From positions 43,646,925-43,710,924 of the forward strand of contig OV050031.1 in assembly GCA_920105625.2 (NCBI GenBank): a stretch of 64,000 bases of DNA. The letters are read 5' to 3'. Every line of letters begins with the position of its first letter. The stretch's first letter is position 1. Below the pieces are notes generated by a model. That model did not search any database and was not told where the DNA came from. It saw only the letters and a list, made by a program, of their open reading frames with translations. A program made the translations under genes and the position numbers. This stretch comes from Clusia tigrina (taxonomy: Eukaryota; Arthropoda; Insecta; Diptera; Clusiidae). Of this stretch, positions 36,229-49,390 are shown piece after piece.

Positions 36229-36467
36229 ATTTTCAATGGCAATGCAATATAATTGTAATTAGCATTAAAATTTTCAATGGTAATGCAATTTAATTGTAAT
36301 TAGCATTGGAATTGTCAATGGTAATGTAAAGCAATTTTAATTGGCATTGGAAATTTCAATGGTATTGCAATTGAATTTGAATTTGCATTGAAATTTTCAA
36401 TGGTAATTGTTTTAATTTAATTAGCATAGATATCATCATGGCAATGCAAATTCATTTTAGTTAATAT

Positions 36468-39400
36468 CATTGAAAATTTCAATGCAAATTAAAATTCAAT
36501 TGCATTACCATTGAAAATTCCAATGCCAATTAAAATTGCATTGCATTACAATTGAAAATTTCAATGTAAATTAAAATTCAATTGCATTACCATTGAGATT
36601 TCCAATGCTAATTACAATTAAATTATATTACCATTAAAAAATTTAAAGCAAATTAAAATTGAATTGCATTACCATTGAAAATTCCAATGTTAATTAAAAT
36701 TCAATTGCATTACCATTGAAAATTCCAATGCTAATTAAATTTAAATTGCATTACCATTGACAATTCCTATGACAATTAAAATAAAATTGCTTTACCAAAA
36801 ACAATTCCAATGCTAATTATAATTAACATTGCATTACCATTAAAAATTCCAATTCCAATTAAAATTAAGTTGCATTAACATTGACAATTTCAATGCCAAT
36901 TGAAATTAAATTGCACAACCATTGATTCGAATGCCAATTAAAATTAAATTAAGATATCTTCGAAAATTACAATGCCAATTATAATTAAATTGCAATACAA
37001 TGGAAAATTCCAATGCTAATTAAAGTTCAAATGCATTACCATTGAAAATTCCAATGACAATTAAAATTAAATTGCATTATCTGCGAAAATTCCAATGCCA
37101 ATTAAATTGAAATACATTTGAAAATTCCAATGCTAATTAAAGTTAAATTGCATTACCATTGAATATTCCAATGCTACTTAAATTAAATTGCATTACTATT
37201 AAAAATTTTAAATTCTAAATTTAATTAAATTGCACTACCGTTAAACATTTTACTGCTAAACAAAATGAAATTGCATTATCATTGAAAATACCAATGCAAA
37301 TTAAAATTAAAGTGCATTACCATTGAAATTTCGAATGCTTATCACAATTAAATTGCATTTGCATTGACAATTCCAATGACAATTCAAATTAAATTGTATT
37401 ACCATTGAAAAATTCAAAGGAAATGAAAATTTAATTGCATTACCATTGAAAATTCCAATGCTAATTAAAATTACATTGCATTACCATTGAAAATTTCAAT
37501 GCAAATTAAAATTCAATTGCATTACCAGTGACAATTCCAATGTCAATTAAAATTAAATTCAACTACCATTGACAATTTTAATGCTAATTAAAATAAAATT
37601 GCATTTTCATTGAAAATATCAATGCTAACTAAAGTAAATTGCGTTACCATTGAAAATTTCAATGCTACTTATATTAGTTCGCATTACTATTGACAATTCC
37701 AATGCTAATTAAAATTAAATCGCTTTACGATTGAAAATGTTAATGCTAATTTCAATTAAATTTCATTACAACTGAAAATTTTCATGCTAATTAAAATAAA
37801 ATTGCTCTACCAGAGAAAATTAAGTTAAATTGCATTACCATTGACAATTCCAATACCAATTCAAATTAAAATACATTATCATTGAGAATTCCATTGATAA
37901 TTACAATTAATTTGCATTTCCATTGAAAATTCCAATGTTAATTAAAATTCAATTGCATTACCATTGAAAATTCCAATGCTAATTAAATTTAAATTGCATT
38001 ACCATTGACAATTCCTATGACAATTAAAATAAAATTGCTTTACCATAAACAACTCCAATGCTAATTACAATTAAATTGCATTACCATTAAAAATTCCACT
38101 TCCAATTAAAATTAAGTTGCATTAACATTTACAATTTCAATGCCAATTGAAATTAAATTGCACAACCATTGCCAATTAAAACTAAATTAGAAATCTTCGA
38201 AAATTACAATGCCAATTATAATTAAATTGAAAATTCCAATGGTAATTAAAGTTCAACTGCATTACCATTGAAAATTCCAATGATAATTAAAATTAAATTG
38301 CATTATCTGCGACAATTCCAATGCCAATTAAATTGCAATACATTTGAAAATTACAATGCTAATTAAAGTTAGATGGCTTTACCATTGACAGTTCCGATGC
38401 CAATTAAAATTAAATTAAATTGCATTACCATAGATAATTTCAATGCCAATTAAAATAAAATTGCATTGCCATTGAAAATTCCAATGCTAATTACAATTAA
38501 TCTTTATTACCATTGACAATTCCAATGCTAATGAAAGTGAAAATGCAATTTAATTTTAATTTCATCACCATTGACAATTCCAATGCCAATTAAATTTAAA
38601 TTGCATTACCATTGAAAGTTCCAATGCCAATTAAAGTTAAATTGCGTAACCAATGAAATTAAAATTAAATTGCATTTCCATTGAAAATTTCTAAGCAAAT
38701 TAAAATTCAGTTGCATTACTCAAATTCAATGTTAATTAAATTAAATTCCATTATCAGTGAAAATTCCAATGCTAATTAAAGTTAAATTGCATTACCATTG
38801 AATATTCCAATGCTACTTAAATTAAATTGCATTACTATTAAAAATTTTAAATTCTTATTTCAATGAAATTGTACTACCGTTAAACATTTTACTGCTAAAC
38901 AAAATGAAATTGCATTAGCATTGAAAATACCAATGCTAATTAAAATTAAGTGCCTTACCATTGAAAATTCCAATGCTTATCACAACTAAATTGCATTTCC
39001 ATTGACAATTCCAATGACAATTCAAATTAAATTGTATTACCATTGAAAAATTCAAAGGAAATGAAAATTGTAATGCTCATTACAATTAAATTGCAGTACC
39101 ACTGAAAATTTCAATACAAAGGAAAATAAAATTGCATTACCATTGACAATTCCAATGCTAATTAAATTTAAATTGTATTACCATTGAAAATTGAAATACA
39201 ACTTACAATTCAATTGGAATACTATTGAAAATTCCAATGCCAACTAAAATTAAATTTCATTACTATTGAAAATTTTAATTTCTAATTACAATTAATATGA
39301 ATTACCATTAAAAATTTGTTTGCTAATTAACATTAAATTGCATTAGCATTGAAACTTCCAATGCTAATTTAAATTGAAATGCATTACCATTGAATATTCA

Positions 39401-41051
39401 ATTACCAATTAAAATTAAATTGCATTACAATTGTAAACTCCATTGCTAACTAAAGTTAAATTGCATTACCATTGACAAGTCCAATGCCAATTAGAATAAA
39501 ATTGCATTACCATTGACAATTTCAATACAAATTAAAATTGAGATGCATTGCCATTAAAAATTCCAATGCCAGTTGAAATTAAATGGTATTTTAATTTGAA
39601 ATTCCAACGCCAATGAAAATTAAATTGCATTTCCTTTGAAAATTCCAATACCAATTAAAAGTAATTTTTATTACCGTTGAAAATTGCAATGCCAATTAAA
39701 ATTAAATTGCATTAACATTGAAAATTCCAATGCCAATTTAAACTAAATTGTATTACCATTGAAAATTCCCATGCTAATTACAATTAATGGCATAACCATT
39801 GACAATTCCAATGCCTATTAAAATTAAATTGCAGAATCATGGAAAGTTCCAATGCCAATTAATATTAAATTGCAATACCTTCGAAAATTCCAATGCCAAT
39901 TAAAATTAAATGCAATACAAATAAAAATTCCAATGCTAATTAAAGCCAAAATGCATCACCATTGAAAATTCCAATGCCTATTAAAATTAAATTGCATTAC
40001 TATTGAAAATTTTAATTTCTAATTACAATTAAATGGCACTACCATTGAAAGATTTAATGCTAATTAAAATTAAATTGCATTTACATTGACAATTCCAATG
40101 CCAGTTAAAATAAAGTTGAATTATCATTGACAATTTCAATGTTAATTAAAATTGAATTGCATTGCCATTGAAAATTTCAATGCTAATTACAATTAATTTG
40201 AATTACCATTGATATATCCAATGTCTATTAAAATTCAATTGCATTACCATTGAAAATTCCAACACCCATTAAAATTAAATTGCGTCACCATTGAAAATGC
40301 CAAGGCTAATTAAAATAAATTGCATTACCATTGAAATTTCCAATGCTAATTACAATTAAATTATATTACCATTAAAAAATTTAAAGCAAATTAATATTAA
40401 ATTGCATTACCATTGAAAATTCCAATGTTAATTAAAATTCAATTGCATTACGATTAAAAATTCCAATGCTAATTAAAGTTAAATTGCATTACCATTGACA
40501 GTTCCTATGCCAATTATAATTAAATTAAATTGCATTACCAGAGATAATACTATGGCCAAATAAAATAAAATTGCATTGCCATTGAAAATTCCAATGCTAA
40601 TTACAATTAAATTTTATTACCATTGACAATTCCAATGCTAATTAAAGTGAAAATGCAATTTAATTTTAATTGCATTACCATTGACAATTCCAATGCCAAT
40701 TAAAATCAAATTGCATTACCATTGAAAGTTCCAATGCCAATTAAAATGAAATTGCATTACCATTGAAAATTTCAATGCAAATAAAAATTCAATTGCATTA
40801 CCATTGACAATTCCAATGTCAATTAAAATTAAATTGCACTACCATTGACAACTTTAATGCCAATTAAAATAAAATTGCATTTTCATTGAAAATGTCAATG
40901 CTAACTAAAGTAAATTGCGTTACCATTGAAAATTTCAATGCTACTTATATTAATTCGCATTACCATTGACAATTCCCATGCTAATTAAAATAAAATTGAG
41001 TTACCATTGACAATTCCAATGTTAATTAAAATTAAATTGCATTACCATTGA
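36468..41051 (+). repeat. forward satellite between cassettes 10 and 11 (~112 monomers)
   Basis: No gene. The fullest copy of this interval: it has the two monomers missing near 24,148 and the 719 bp missing near 33,451. Confidence 0.9.
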
Positions 41052-41200
41052 ACATTTTTATGCAGCACTGTGGAATTCAGAAACTGAATGGCTTTTCTTC
41101 GTAATTTTTCTACAGTTACTGAAGGATCTAAACCGAATTCGGTACTGTAGGTTACCAGTTTGTCCTTTCGAAGGATGTATACCCAACTCGTCTTCACCAT
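41042..41200 (-). pseudogene. truncated Gag N-terminus, cassette 11
   Basis: 52 codons from the Met at 41,200, open. Leu37 is Ala. The leader has CCCTTGCGATG where neighbours have CCCATGCGATG. Confidence 0.65.
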
Positions 41201-41722
41201 CCTGTTTAGACGATGTTCCCCTTGCGATGAAAGCCGAGGGATTTTCCTTGTACCTTTTCGTTTTGTTGTCTCAGGTCCCTGCTCGGGCGACAGTGTAATA
41301 AACTTTTCCGAGCCGGGGTAAAGCTCAGGTATGTACAGGGTTCGTCTACGGAAATAAGTCCTTGCCGTGGAGTGAGCGTGTCCCTGTCAGACTATTTAAG
41401 CCTCAGTCTCCTGTATAGTTGGTTGATTATATTTCGTTGTCCTTATTAAGATTTCAACGGCTCTTGGTCTTTGCAATTGTTCTTTGTTTGATGTTTCGAT
41501 TTGTTATTACTACTTTGAACGCGTGTTACCTCAAACTCTGAAAGATTCTCAATCACTATTTAACCCCCTGAATGTTTAACGTGATTAACAATTGGTTTCA
41601 TACAAAATGAAGAATAAAAAACGAATCAAAATCTGACTCGCTTATTTTGATTTATACTATATTTTGAACAATCAAGACTTTGTGTGGGTGAAATTTGTCA
41701 GTGGACAAATTTCATCTTCACC
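41052..41722 (-). mobile_element. cassette 11: truncated LTR retrotransposon, type I
   Basis: LTR 41707-41294, Gag start from 41200, reversed satellite 41723-41960. The PBS (41292-41275) has a substitution in its most critical 5' part (TGTCGCCC on the minus strand for TGGCGCCC). CTGTATAGTTGG replaces CTGTGGAGTTGG in U3. Confidence 0.9.
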
Positions 41723-41960
41723 ATTTTCAATGGCAATGCAATATAATTGTAATTAGCATTAAAATTTTCAATGGTAATGCAATTTATTTGTAATTAGCAT
41801 TGGAATTGTCAATGGTAATGTAATGCAATTTTAATTGGCATTGGAAATTTCAATGGTATTGCAATGAATTTTAATTTGCATTGAAATTTTCAATGGTAAT
41901 TGCTTTAATTTAATTAGCATAGATATCATCATGGCAATGCAAATTCATTTTAGTTAATAT

Positions 41961-44900
41961 CATTGAAAATTTAAATGCAAATTAAAATTCAATTGCATTA
42001 CCATTGAAAATTCCAATGCCAATTAAAATTGCATTGCATTACAATTGAAAATTTCAATGTAAATTAAAATTCAATTGCATTACCATTGAGATTTCCAATG
42101 CTAATTACAATGAAATTATATTACCATTAAAAAATTTAAAGCAAATTAAAATTGAATTGCATTACCATTGAAAATTCCAATGTTAATTAAAATTAAATTG
42201 CATTACCATTGAAAATTCCAATGCTAATTAAATTTAAATTGCTTTACCATTGACAATTCCTTTGACAGTTAAAATAAAATTGCTTTACCAAAAACAATTC
42301 CAATGCTAATTACAATTAAATTGCATTACCATTAAAAATTCCAATTCCAATTAAAATTAAGTTGCATTAATATTGACAATTTCAATGCCAATTGAAATTA
42401 AATTGCACAACCATTGATTCGAATGCCAATTGAAATTAAATTAAGATACCTTCGAAAATTACAATGCCAATTATAATTAAATTGCAATACAATTGAAAAT
42501 TCCAATGCTAATTAAAGTTCAACTGCATTACCATTGAAAATTCCAATGACAATTAAAATTAAATTGCATTATCTGCGAAAATTCCAATGCCAATTAAATT
42601 GAAATACATTTGAAAATTCCAATGCTAATTAAAGTTAAATTGCATTACCATTGAATATTCCAATGCTACTTAAATTAAATTGCATTACTGTTAATAATTT
42701 TAAATTCTAATTTTAATTAAATTGCACTTACGGTTAATTGAACGTTAAACATTTTACTGCTAAACAAAATGAAATTGCATTACCATTGAAAATACCAATG
42801 CTAATTAAAATTAAATTGCATTACCATTGAAATTTCCAATGCTTATCACAATTAAATTGCATTTGCATTGACAATTCCAATGACAATTCAAATTAAATTG
42901 TATTACCATTGAAAAATTCAAAGGAAATGAAAATTTAATTGCATTACCATTGAAAATTCCAATGCTAATTATAATTAAATTGCATTACCATTGAGAATTT
43001 CAATGCAAATTAAAATTCAATTGCATTACCAGTGACAATTCCAATGTCAATTAAAATTAAATTGCACTACCATTGACAATTTTAATGCTAATTAAAATAA
43101 AATTGCATTTTCATTGAAAATATCAATGCTAACTAAAGTAAATTGCGTTACCATTGAAAATTTCAATGCTACTTATATTAATTCGCATTACTATTGACAA
43201 TTCCAATGCTAATTAAAATTAAATCGCGTTACCATTGAAAATGTTAATGCTAATTTCAATTAAATTTCATTACAACTGAAAATTTTCTTGCTAATTAAAA
43301 TAAAATTGCTCTACCATAGAAAATTAAGTTAAATTGCATTACCATTGACAATTCCAATACCAATTCAAATTAAAATACATTATCATTGAGAATTCCATTG
43401 ATAATTACAATTAATTTGCATTTCCATTGACAATTCCAATGCTAATTAAAATTAAATTGCATTACCATTGAAAATTCCAATGCGAATTAAGGTTAAATTG
43501 CATTACCATTGACAATTCCAATGACAATTAAAATAAAATTGAATTACCATAAACAACTCCAATGCTAATTACAATTAAATTGCATTACCATTAAAAATTC
43601 CAATTCCAATTAAAATTAAGTTGCATTAACATTTACAATTTCAATGCCAATTGAAACTAAATTGCACAACCATTGATTCCAATGCCAATTAAAACTAAAT
43701 TAAGATATCTTCGAAAATTACAATGCCAATTATAATTAAATTGAAAATTCCAATGCTAATTAAATTTCAACTGCATTACCATTGAAAATTCCAATGACAA
43801 TTAAAATTAAATTGCATTATCTGCGACAATTCCAATGCCAATTAAATTGCAATACATTTGAAAATTCCAATGCTAATTAAAGTTAGATTGCATTACCATT
43901 GACAGTTCCTATGCCAATTAAAATTAAATTAAATTGCATTACCATAGATAATTTCAATGCCAATTAAAATAAAATTGCATTGCCATTGAAAATTCCAATG
44001 TTAATTAAAATTAATCTTTATTACCATTGACAATTCCAATGCTAATGAAAGTGAAATTGCAATTTAATTTTAATTTCATTACCATTGACAATTCCAATGC
44101 CAATTAAATTCAAATTGCATTACCATTGAAAGTTCCAATGCCAATTAAAGTTAAATTGCGTAAGCAATGAAATTAAAATTAAATTGCATTTCCATTGAAA
44201 ATTTCTAAGCAAATTAAAATTCAGTTGCATTACTCAAATTCAATGTTAATTAAATTAAATTCCATTATCAGTGAAAATTCCAATGCTAATAAAAGTTAAA
44301 TTGCATTACCATTGAATATTCCAATGCTACTTAAATTAAATTGCATTACTATTAAAAATTTTAAATTCTAATTTCAATTAAATTGTACTACCGTTAAACA
44401 TTTTACTGCTAAACAAAATGAAATTGCATTACCATTGAAAATACCAATGCTAATTAAAATTAAAGTGCCTTACCATTGAAAATTCCAATGCTTATCACAA
44501 CTAAATTGCATTTCCATTGACAATTCCAATGACAATTCAAATTAAATTGTATTACCATTGAAAAATTCCAAGGAAATGAAAATTGTAATGCTCATTACAA
44601 TTAAATTGTAGTACTACTGAAAATTTCAATACAAATGAAAATAAAATTGCATTACCATTGACAATTCCAATGCTAATTAAATTTAAATTGTATTACCATT
44701 GAAAATTGAAATACAACTTACAATTCAATTGGAATACCATTGAAAATTCCAATGCCAACTAAAATTAAATTTCATTACTATTGAAAATTTTAATTTCTAA
44801 TTACAATTAATATGAATTACCATTAAAAATTTGTATGCTAATTAACATTAAATTGCATTAGCATTGAAAATTCCAATGCTAATTAAAATTAAAATGCATT

Positions 44901-47900
44901 ACCATTGAATATTCAATTACCAATTAAAATTAAATTGCATTACAATTGAAAACTCCATTGCTAACTAAAGTTAGATTGCACTAGCATTGACAATTCCAAT
45001 GCCAATTAGAATAAAATTGCATTTTCATTGAAAATATCAATGCTAACTAAAGTAAATTGCGTTACCATTGAAAATTTCAATGCTACTTATATTAATTCGC
45101 ATTACTATTGACAATTCCAATGCTAATTAAAATTAAATCGCGTTACCATTGAAAATGTTAATGCTAATTTCAATTAAATTTCATTACAACTGAAAATTTT
45201 CTTGCTAATTAAAATAAAATTGCTCTACCATAGAAAATTAAGTTAAATTGCATTACCATTGACAATTCCAATACCAATTCAAATTAAAATACATTATCAT
45301 TGAGAATTCCATTGGGAATTACAATTAATTTGCATTTCCATTGACAATTCCAATGCTAATTAAAATTAAATTGCATTACCATTGAAAATTCGAATGCGAA
45401 TTAAGGTTAAATTGCATTTCCATTGACAATTCCAATGACAATTAAAATAAAATTGCTTTACCATAAACAACTCCAATGCTAATTACAATTAAATTGCATT
45501 ACCATTAAAAATTCCAATTCCAATTAAAATTAAGTTGCATTAACATTTACAATTTCAATGCCAATTGAAACTAAATTGCACAACCATTGATTCCAATGCC
45601 AATTAAAACTAAATTAAGATATCTTCGAAAGTTACAATGCCAATTATAATTAAATTGACAATTCCAATGCTAATTAAAGTTCAACTGCATTACCATTGAA
45701 AATTCCAATGACAATTAAAATTAAATTGCATTATCTGCGACAATTCCAATGCCAAATAAATTGCAATACATTTGAAAATTCCAATGCTAATTAAAGTTAG
45801 ATTGCATTACCATTGACAGTTCCGATGCCAATTAAAATTAAATTAAATTGCATTACCATAGATAATTTCAATGCCAATTAAAATAAAATTGCATTGCCAT
45901 TGAAAATTCCAATGCTAATTACAATTAATCTTTATTACCATTGACAATTCCAATGCTAATGAAAGTGAAAATGCAATTTAATTTTAATTTCATTACCATT
46001 GACAGTTCCAATGCCAATTAAATTCAAATTGCATTACCATTGAAAGTTCCAATGCCAATTAAAGTTAAATTGCGTAACCAATGAAATTAAAATTAAATTG
46101 CATTTCCATTGAAAATTTCTAAGCAAATTAAAATTCAGTTGCATTACTCAAATTCAATGTTAATTAAATTAAATTCCATTATCAGTGAAAATTCCAATGC
46201 TAATAAAAGTTAAATTGCATTACCATTGAATATTCCAATGCTACTTAAATTAAATTGCATTACTATTAAAAATTTTAAATTCTAATTTCAATTAAATTGT
46301 ACTACCGTTAAACATTTTACTGCTAAACAAAATGAAATTGCATTACCATTGAAAATACCAATGCTAATTAAAATTAAAGTGCCTTACCATTGAAAATTCC
46401 AATGCTTATCACAACTAAATTGCATTTCCATTGACAATTCCAATGACAATTCAAATTAAATTGTATTACCATTGAAAAATTCCAAGGAAATGAAAATTGT
46501 AATGCTCATTACAATTAAATTGCAGTACTACTGAAAATTTCAATACAAATGAAAATAAAATTGCATTACCATTGACAATTCCAATGCTAATTAAATTTAA
46601 ATTGTATTACCATTGAAAATTGAAATACAACTTACAATTCAATTGGAATACCATTGAAAATTCCAATGCCAACTAAAATTAAATTTCATTACTATTGAAA
46701 ATTTTAATTTCTAATTACAATTAATATGAATTACCATTAAAAATTTGTATGCTAATTAACATTAAATTGCATTAGCATTGAAAATTCCAATGCTAATTAA
46801 AATTAAAATGCATTACCATTGAATATTCAATTACCAATTAAAATTAAATTGCATTACAATTGAAAACTCCATTGCTAACTAAAGTTAGATTGCACTAGCA
46901 TTGACAATTCCAATGCCAATTAGAATAAAATTGCATTACCATTGACAATTTCAATACAAATTAAAATTGAGATGCATTGCCATTAAAAATTCCAATGCCA
47001 GTTAAAATTAAATGGTATTTTAATTTGAAATTCCAACGCCAATGAAAATTAAATAGCATTTCCTTTGAAAATTCCAATACCAATTAAAAGTAATTTTTAT
47101 TACCGTTGAAAATTGCAATGCCAATTAAAATTAAATTGCATTAACATTGAAAATTCCAATGCCAATTTAAACTAAATTGTATTACCATTGAAAATTCCCA
47201 TGCTAATTACAATTAATGGCATAACCATTGACAATTCCAATGCCTATTAAAATTAAATTGCAAAATCATGGAAAGTTCCAATGCCAATTAATATTAAATT
47301 GCAATACCTTCGAAAATTCCAATGCCAATTAAATTTAAATGCAATACAAATAAAAATTCCAATGCTAATTAAAGCCAAAATGCATCACCATTGAAAATTC
47401 CAATGCCTATTAAAATTAAATTGCATTACTATGGAAAGTTTTAATTTCTAATTACAATTAAATGGCACTACCATTCAAAGATTTAATGCTAATTAAAATT
47501 AAATTGCATTTACATTGACAATTCCAATGCCAGTTAAAATAAAGTTGAATTATCATTGACAATTTCAATGTTAATTAAAATTGAATTGCATTGCCATTGA
47601 AAATTTCAATACTAATTACAATTAATTTGAATTACCATTGATATATCCAATGTCTATTAAAATTCAATTGCATTACCATTGAAAATTCCAACGCCCATTA
47701 AAATTAAATTGCGTCAAAATTGAAAATGCCAATGTTAATTAAAATAAATTGCATTACCATTGAAATTTCCAATGCTAATTACAATTAAATTATATTACCA
47801 TTAAAAAATTTAAAGCAAATTAATATTAAATTGCATTACCATTGAAAATTCCAATGTTAATTAAAATTCAATTGCATTACGATTGAAAATTCTAATGCTA

Positions 47901-48480
47901 ATTAAAGTTAAATTGCATTACCATTGACAGTTCCTATGCCAATTATAATTAAATTAAATTGCATTACCAGAGATAATTCCATTGCCAAATAAAATAAAAT
48001 TGCATTGCCATTGAAAATTCCAATGCTAATTACAATTAAATTTTATTACCATTGACAATTCCAATGCTAATTAAAGTGCAAATGCAATTTAATTTTAATT
48101 TCATTACCATTGACAATTCCAATGATAATTAAAATCAAATTGCATTACCATTGAAAGTTCCAATGCCAATTAAAACTAAATTGCATTACCATTGAAAATT
48201 TCAATGCAAATAAAAATTCAATTGCATTACCATTGACAATTCCAATGTCAATTAAAATTAAATTGCACTACCATTGACAACTTTAATGCCAATTAACATA
48301 AAATTGCATTTTCATTGAAAATATCAATGCTAACTAAAGTAAATTGCGTTACCATTGAAAATTTCAATGCTACTTATATTAATTCGCATTACCATTGACA
48401 ATTCCCATGCTAATTAAAATAAAATTGAGTTACCATTGACAATTCCAATGCTAATTAAATTTAAATTGCATTACCATTGA
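41961..48480 (+). repeat. forward satellite between cassettes 11 and 12 (~159 monomers)
   Basis: The longest interval. It contains the 1,914-bp tandem duplication at 43,107-46,934 and no gene. Outside that repeat it follows the same monomer order as other long intervals. The monomer with ACTATGGAAAG (47,431) marks it as the lineage of cassettes 12 and 13. Confidence 0.9.
43107..46934 (+). repeat. 1,914-bp perfect-register tandem duplication without cassette
   Basis: Copy one is 43,107-45,020 and copy two 45,021-46,934, each starting ATTTTCATTGAAAATATCAA or its boundary equivalent and ending at GAATAAAATTGC. Both keep the same order of variant monomers, including CTTGCTAATTAAAATAAAAT, GGTTAAATTGC and CACTAGCATTGAC. 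It is the only large duplication here that contains no retroelement cassette. The two copies differ by scattered substitutions. Confidence 0.88.
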
Positions 48481-48629
48481 ACATTTTTATGCAGCACTGT
48501 GGAATTCAGAAACTGAATGAGTTTTCTTCGTAATTTTTCTACAGTTCCTGAAGGATCTAAACCGAATTCGGTACTGTAGGTTACCAGTTTGTCCTTTCGA
48601 AGGATGTATACCCAACTCGTCTTCACCAT
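48471..48629 (-). pseudogene. truncated Gag N-terminus, cassette 12
   Basis: 52 codons, open; protein identical to cassette 1 from the Met, with Tyr at position 8. Confidence 0.7.
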
Positions 48630-49151
48630 CCTGTTTAGACGATGTTCCCCATGCGATGAAAGCCGAGGGATTTTCCTTGTACCTTTTCGTTTTGTTGTCT
48701 CAGGTCCCTGCTCGGGAGCCACTGTAATAAACTTTTCCGAGCCGGGGTAAAGCTCAGGTATGTACAGGGTTCGTCTACGGAAATAAGTCCTTGCCGTAGA
48801 GTGAGCGTGTCCCTGTCAGACTATTTAAGCCTCAGTCTCCTGTGGAGTTGGTTGATTCTATTTCGTTGTCCTTATTAAGATTTCAACGGCTCTTGGTCTT
48901 TGCAATTGTTCTTTGTTTGATGTTTCGATTTGTTATTACTACTTTGAACGCGTGTTACCCCAAACTCTGAAAGATTCTCAATCACTTTTTAACCCCCTGA
49001 ATGTTTAACGTGATTGACAATTGGTTTCATACAAAAAGAAGAATAAAAAACGAATCAAAATCTGACTCGCTTACTTTGATTTATATTATATTTTGAACAA
49101 TCAAGACTTTGTGTGGGTGAAATTTGTCAGTGGACAAATTTCATCTTCTCC
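48481..49151 (-). mobile_element. cassette 12: truncated LTR retrotransposon, type I
   Basis: LTR 49136-48723, Gag start from 48629, reversed satellite 49152-49390. The PBS (48721-48704) has one substitution (TGGCTCCC for TGGCGCCC). With cassette 13 it shares GTGTTACCCC in U3. The outer hairpin arm is changed to TTCTCC. Confidence 0.9.
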
Positions 49152-49390
49152 ATTTTCAATGGCAATGCAATATAATTGTAATTAGCATTAAAATTTTCAA
49201 TGGTAATGCAATTTAATTGTAATTAGCATTGGAATTGTCAATGGTAATGTAATGCAATTTTAATTGGCATTGGAAATTTCAATGGTATTGCAATTGAATT
49301 TGAATTTGCATTGAAATTTTCAATGGTAATTGTTTTAATTTAATTAGCATAGATATCATCATGGCAATGCAAATTCATTTTAGTTAATAT

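Larger units (their letters stand above)
21210..42145 (+). repeat. 7.25-kb higher-order repeat, three tandem copies, two cassettes each
   Basis: Copies run about 21,210-28,375, 28,376-34,902 and 34,903-42,145. Cassettes 7, 9 and 11 are 6,527 and 7,246 bp apart; within a unit the type II to type I spacing is 5,408, 4,772 and 5,491 bp. Cassettes 7-8 and 9-10 are each 1,755 bp apart. The second copy lacks 719 bp near 33,451. Boundaries are inferred from the two crossover junctions. Confidence 0.85.
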
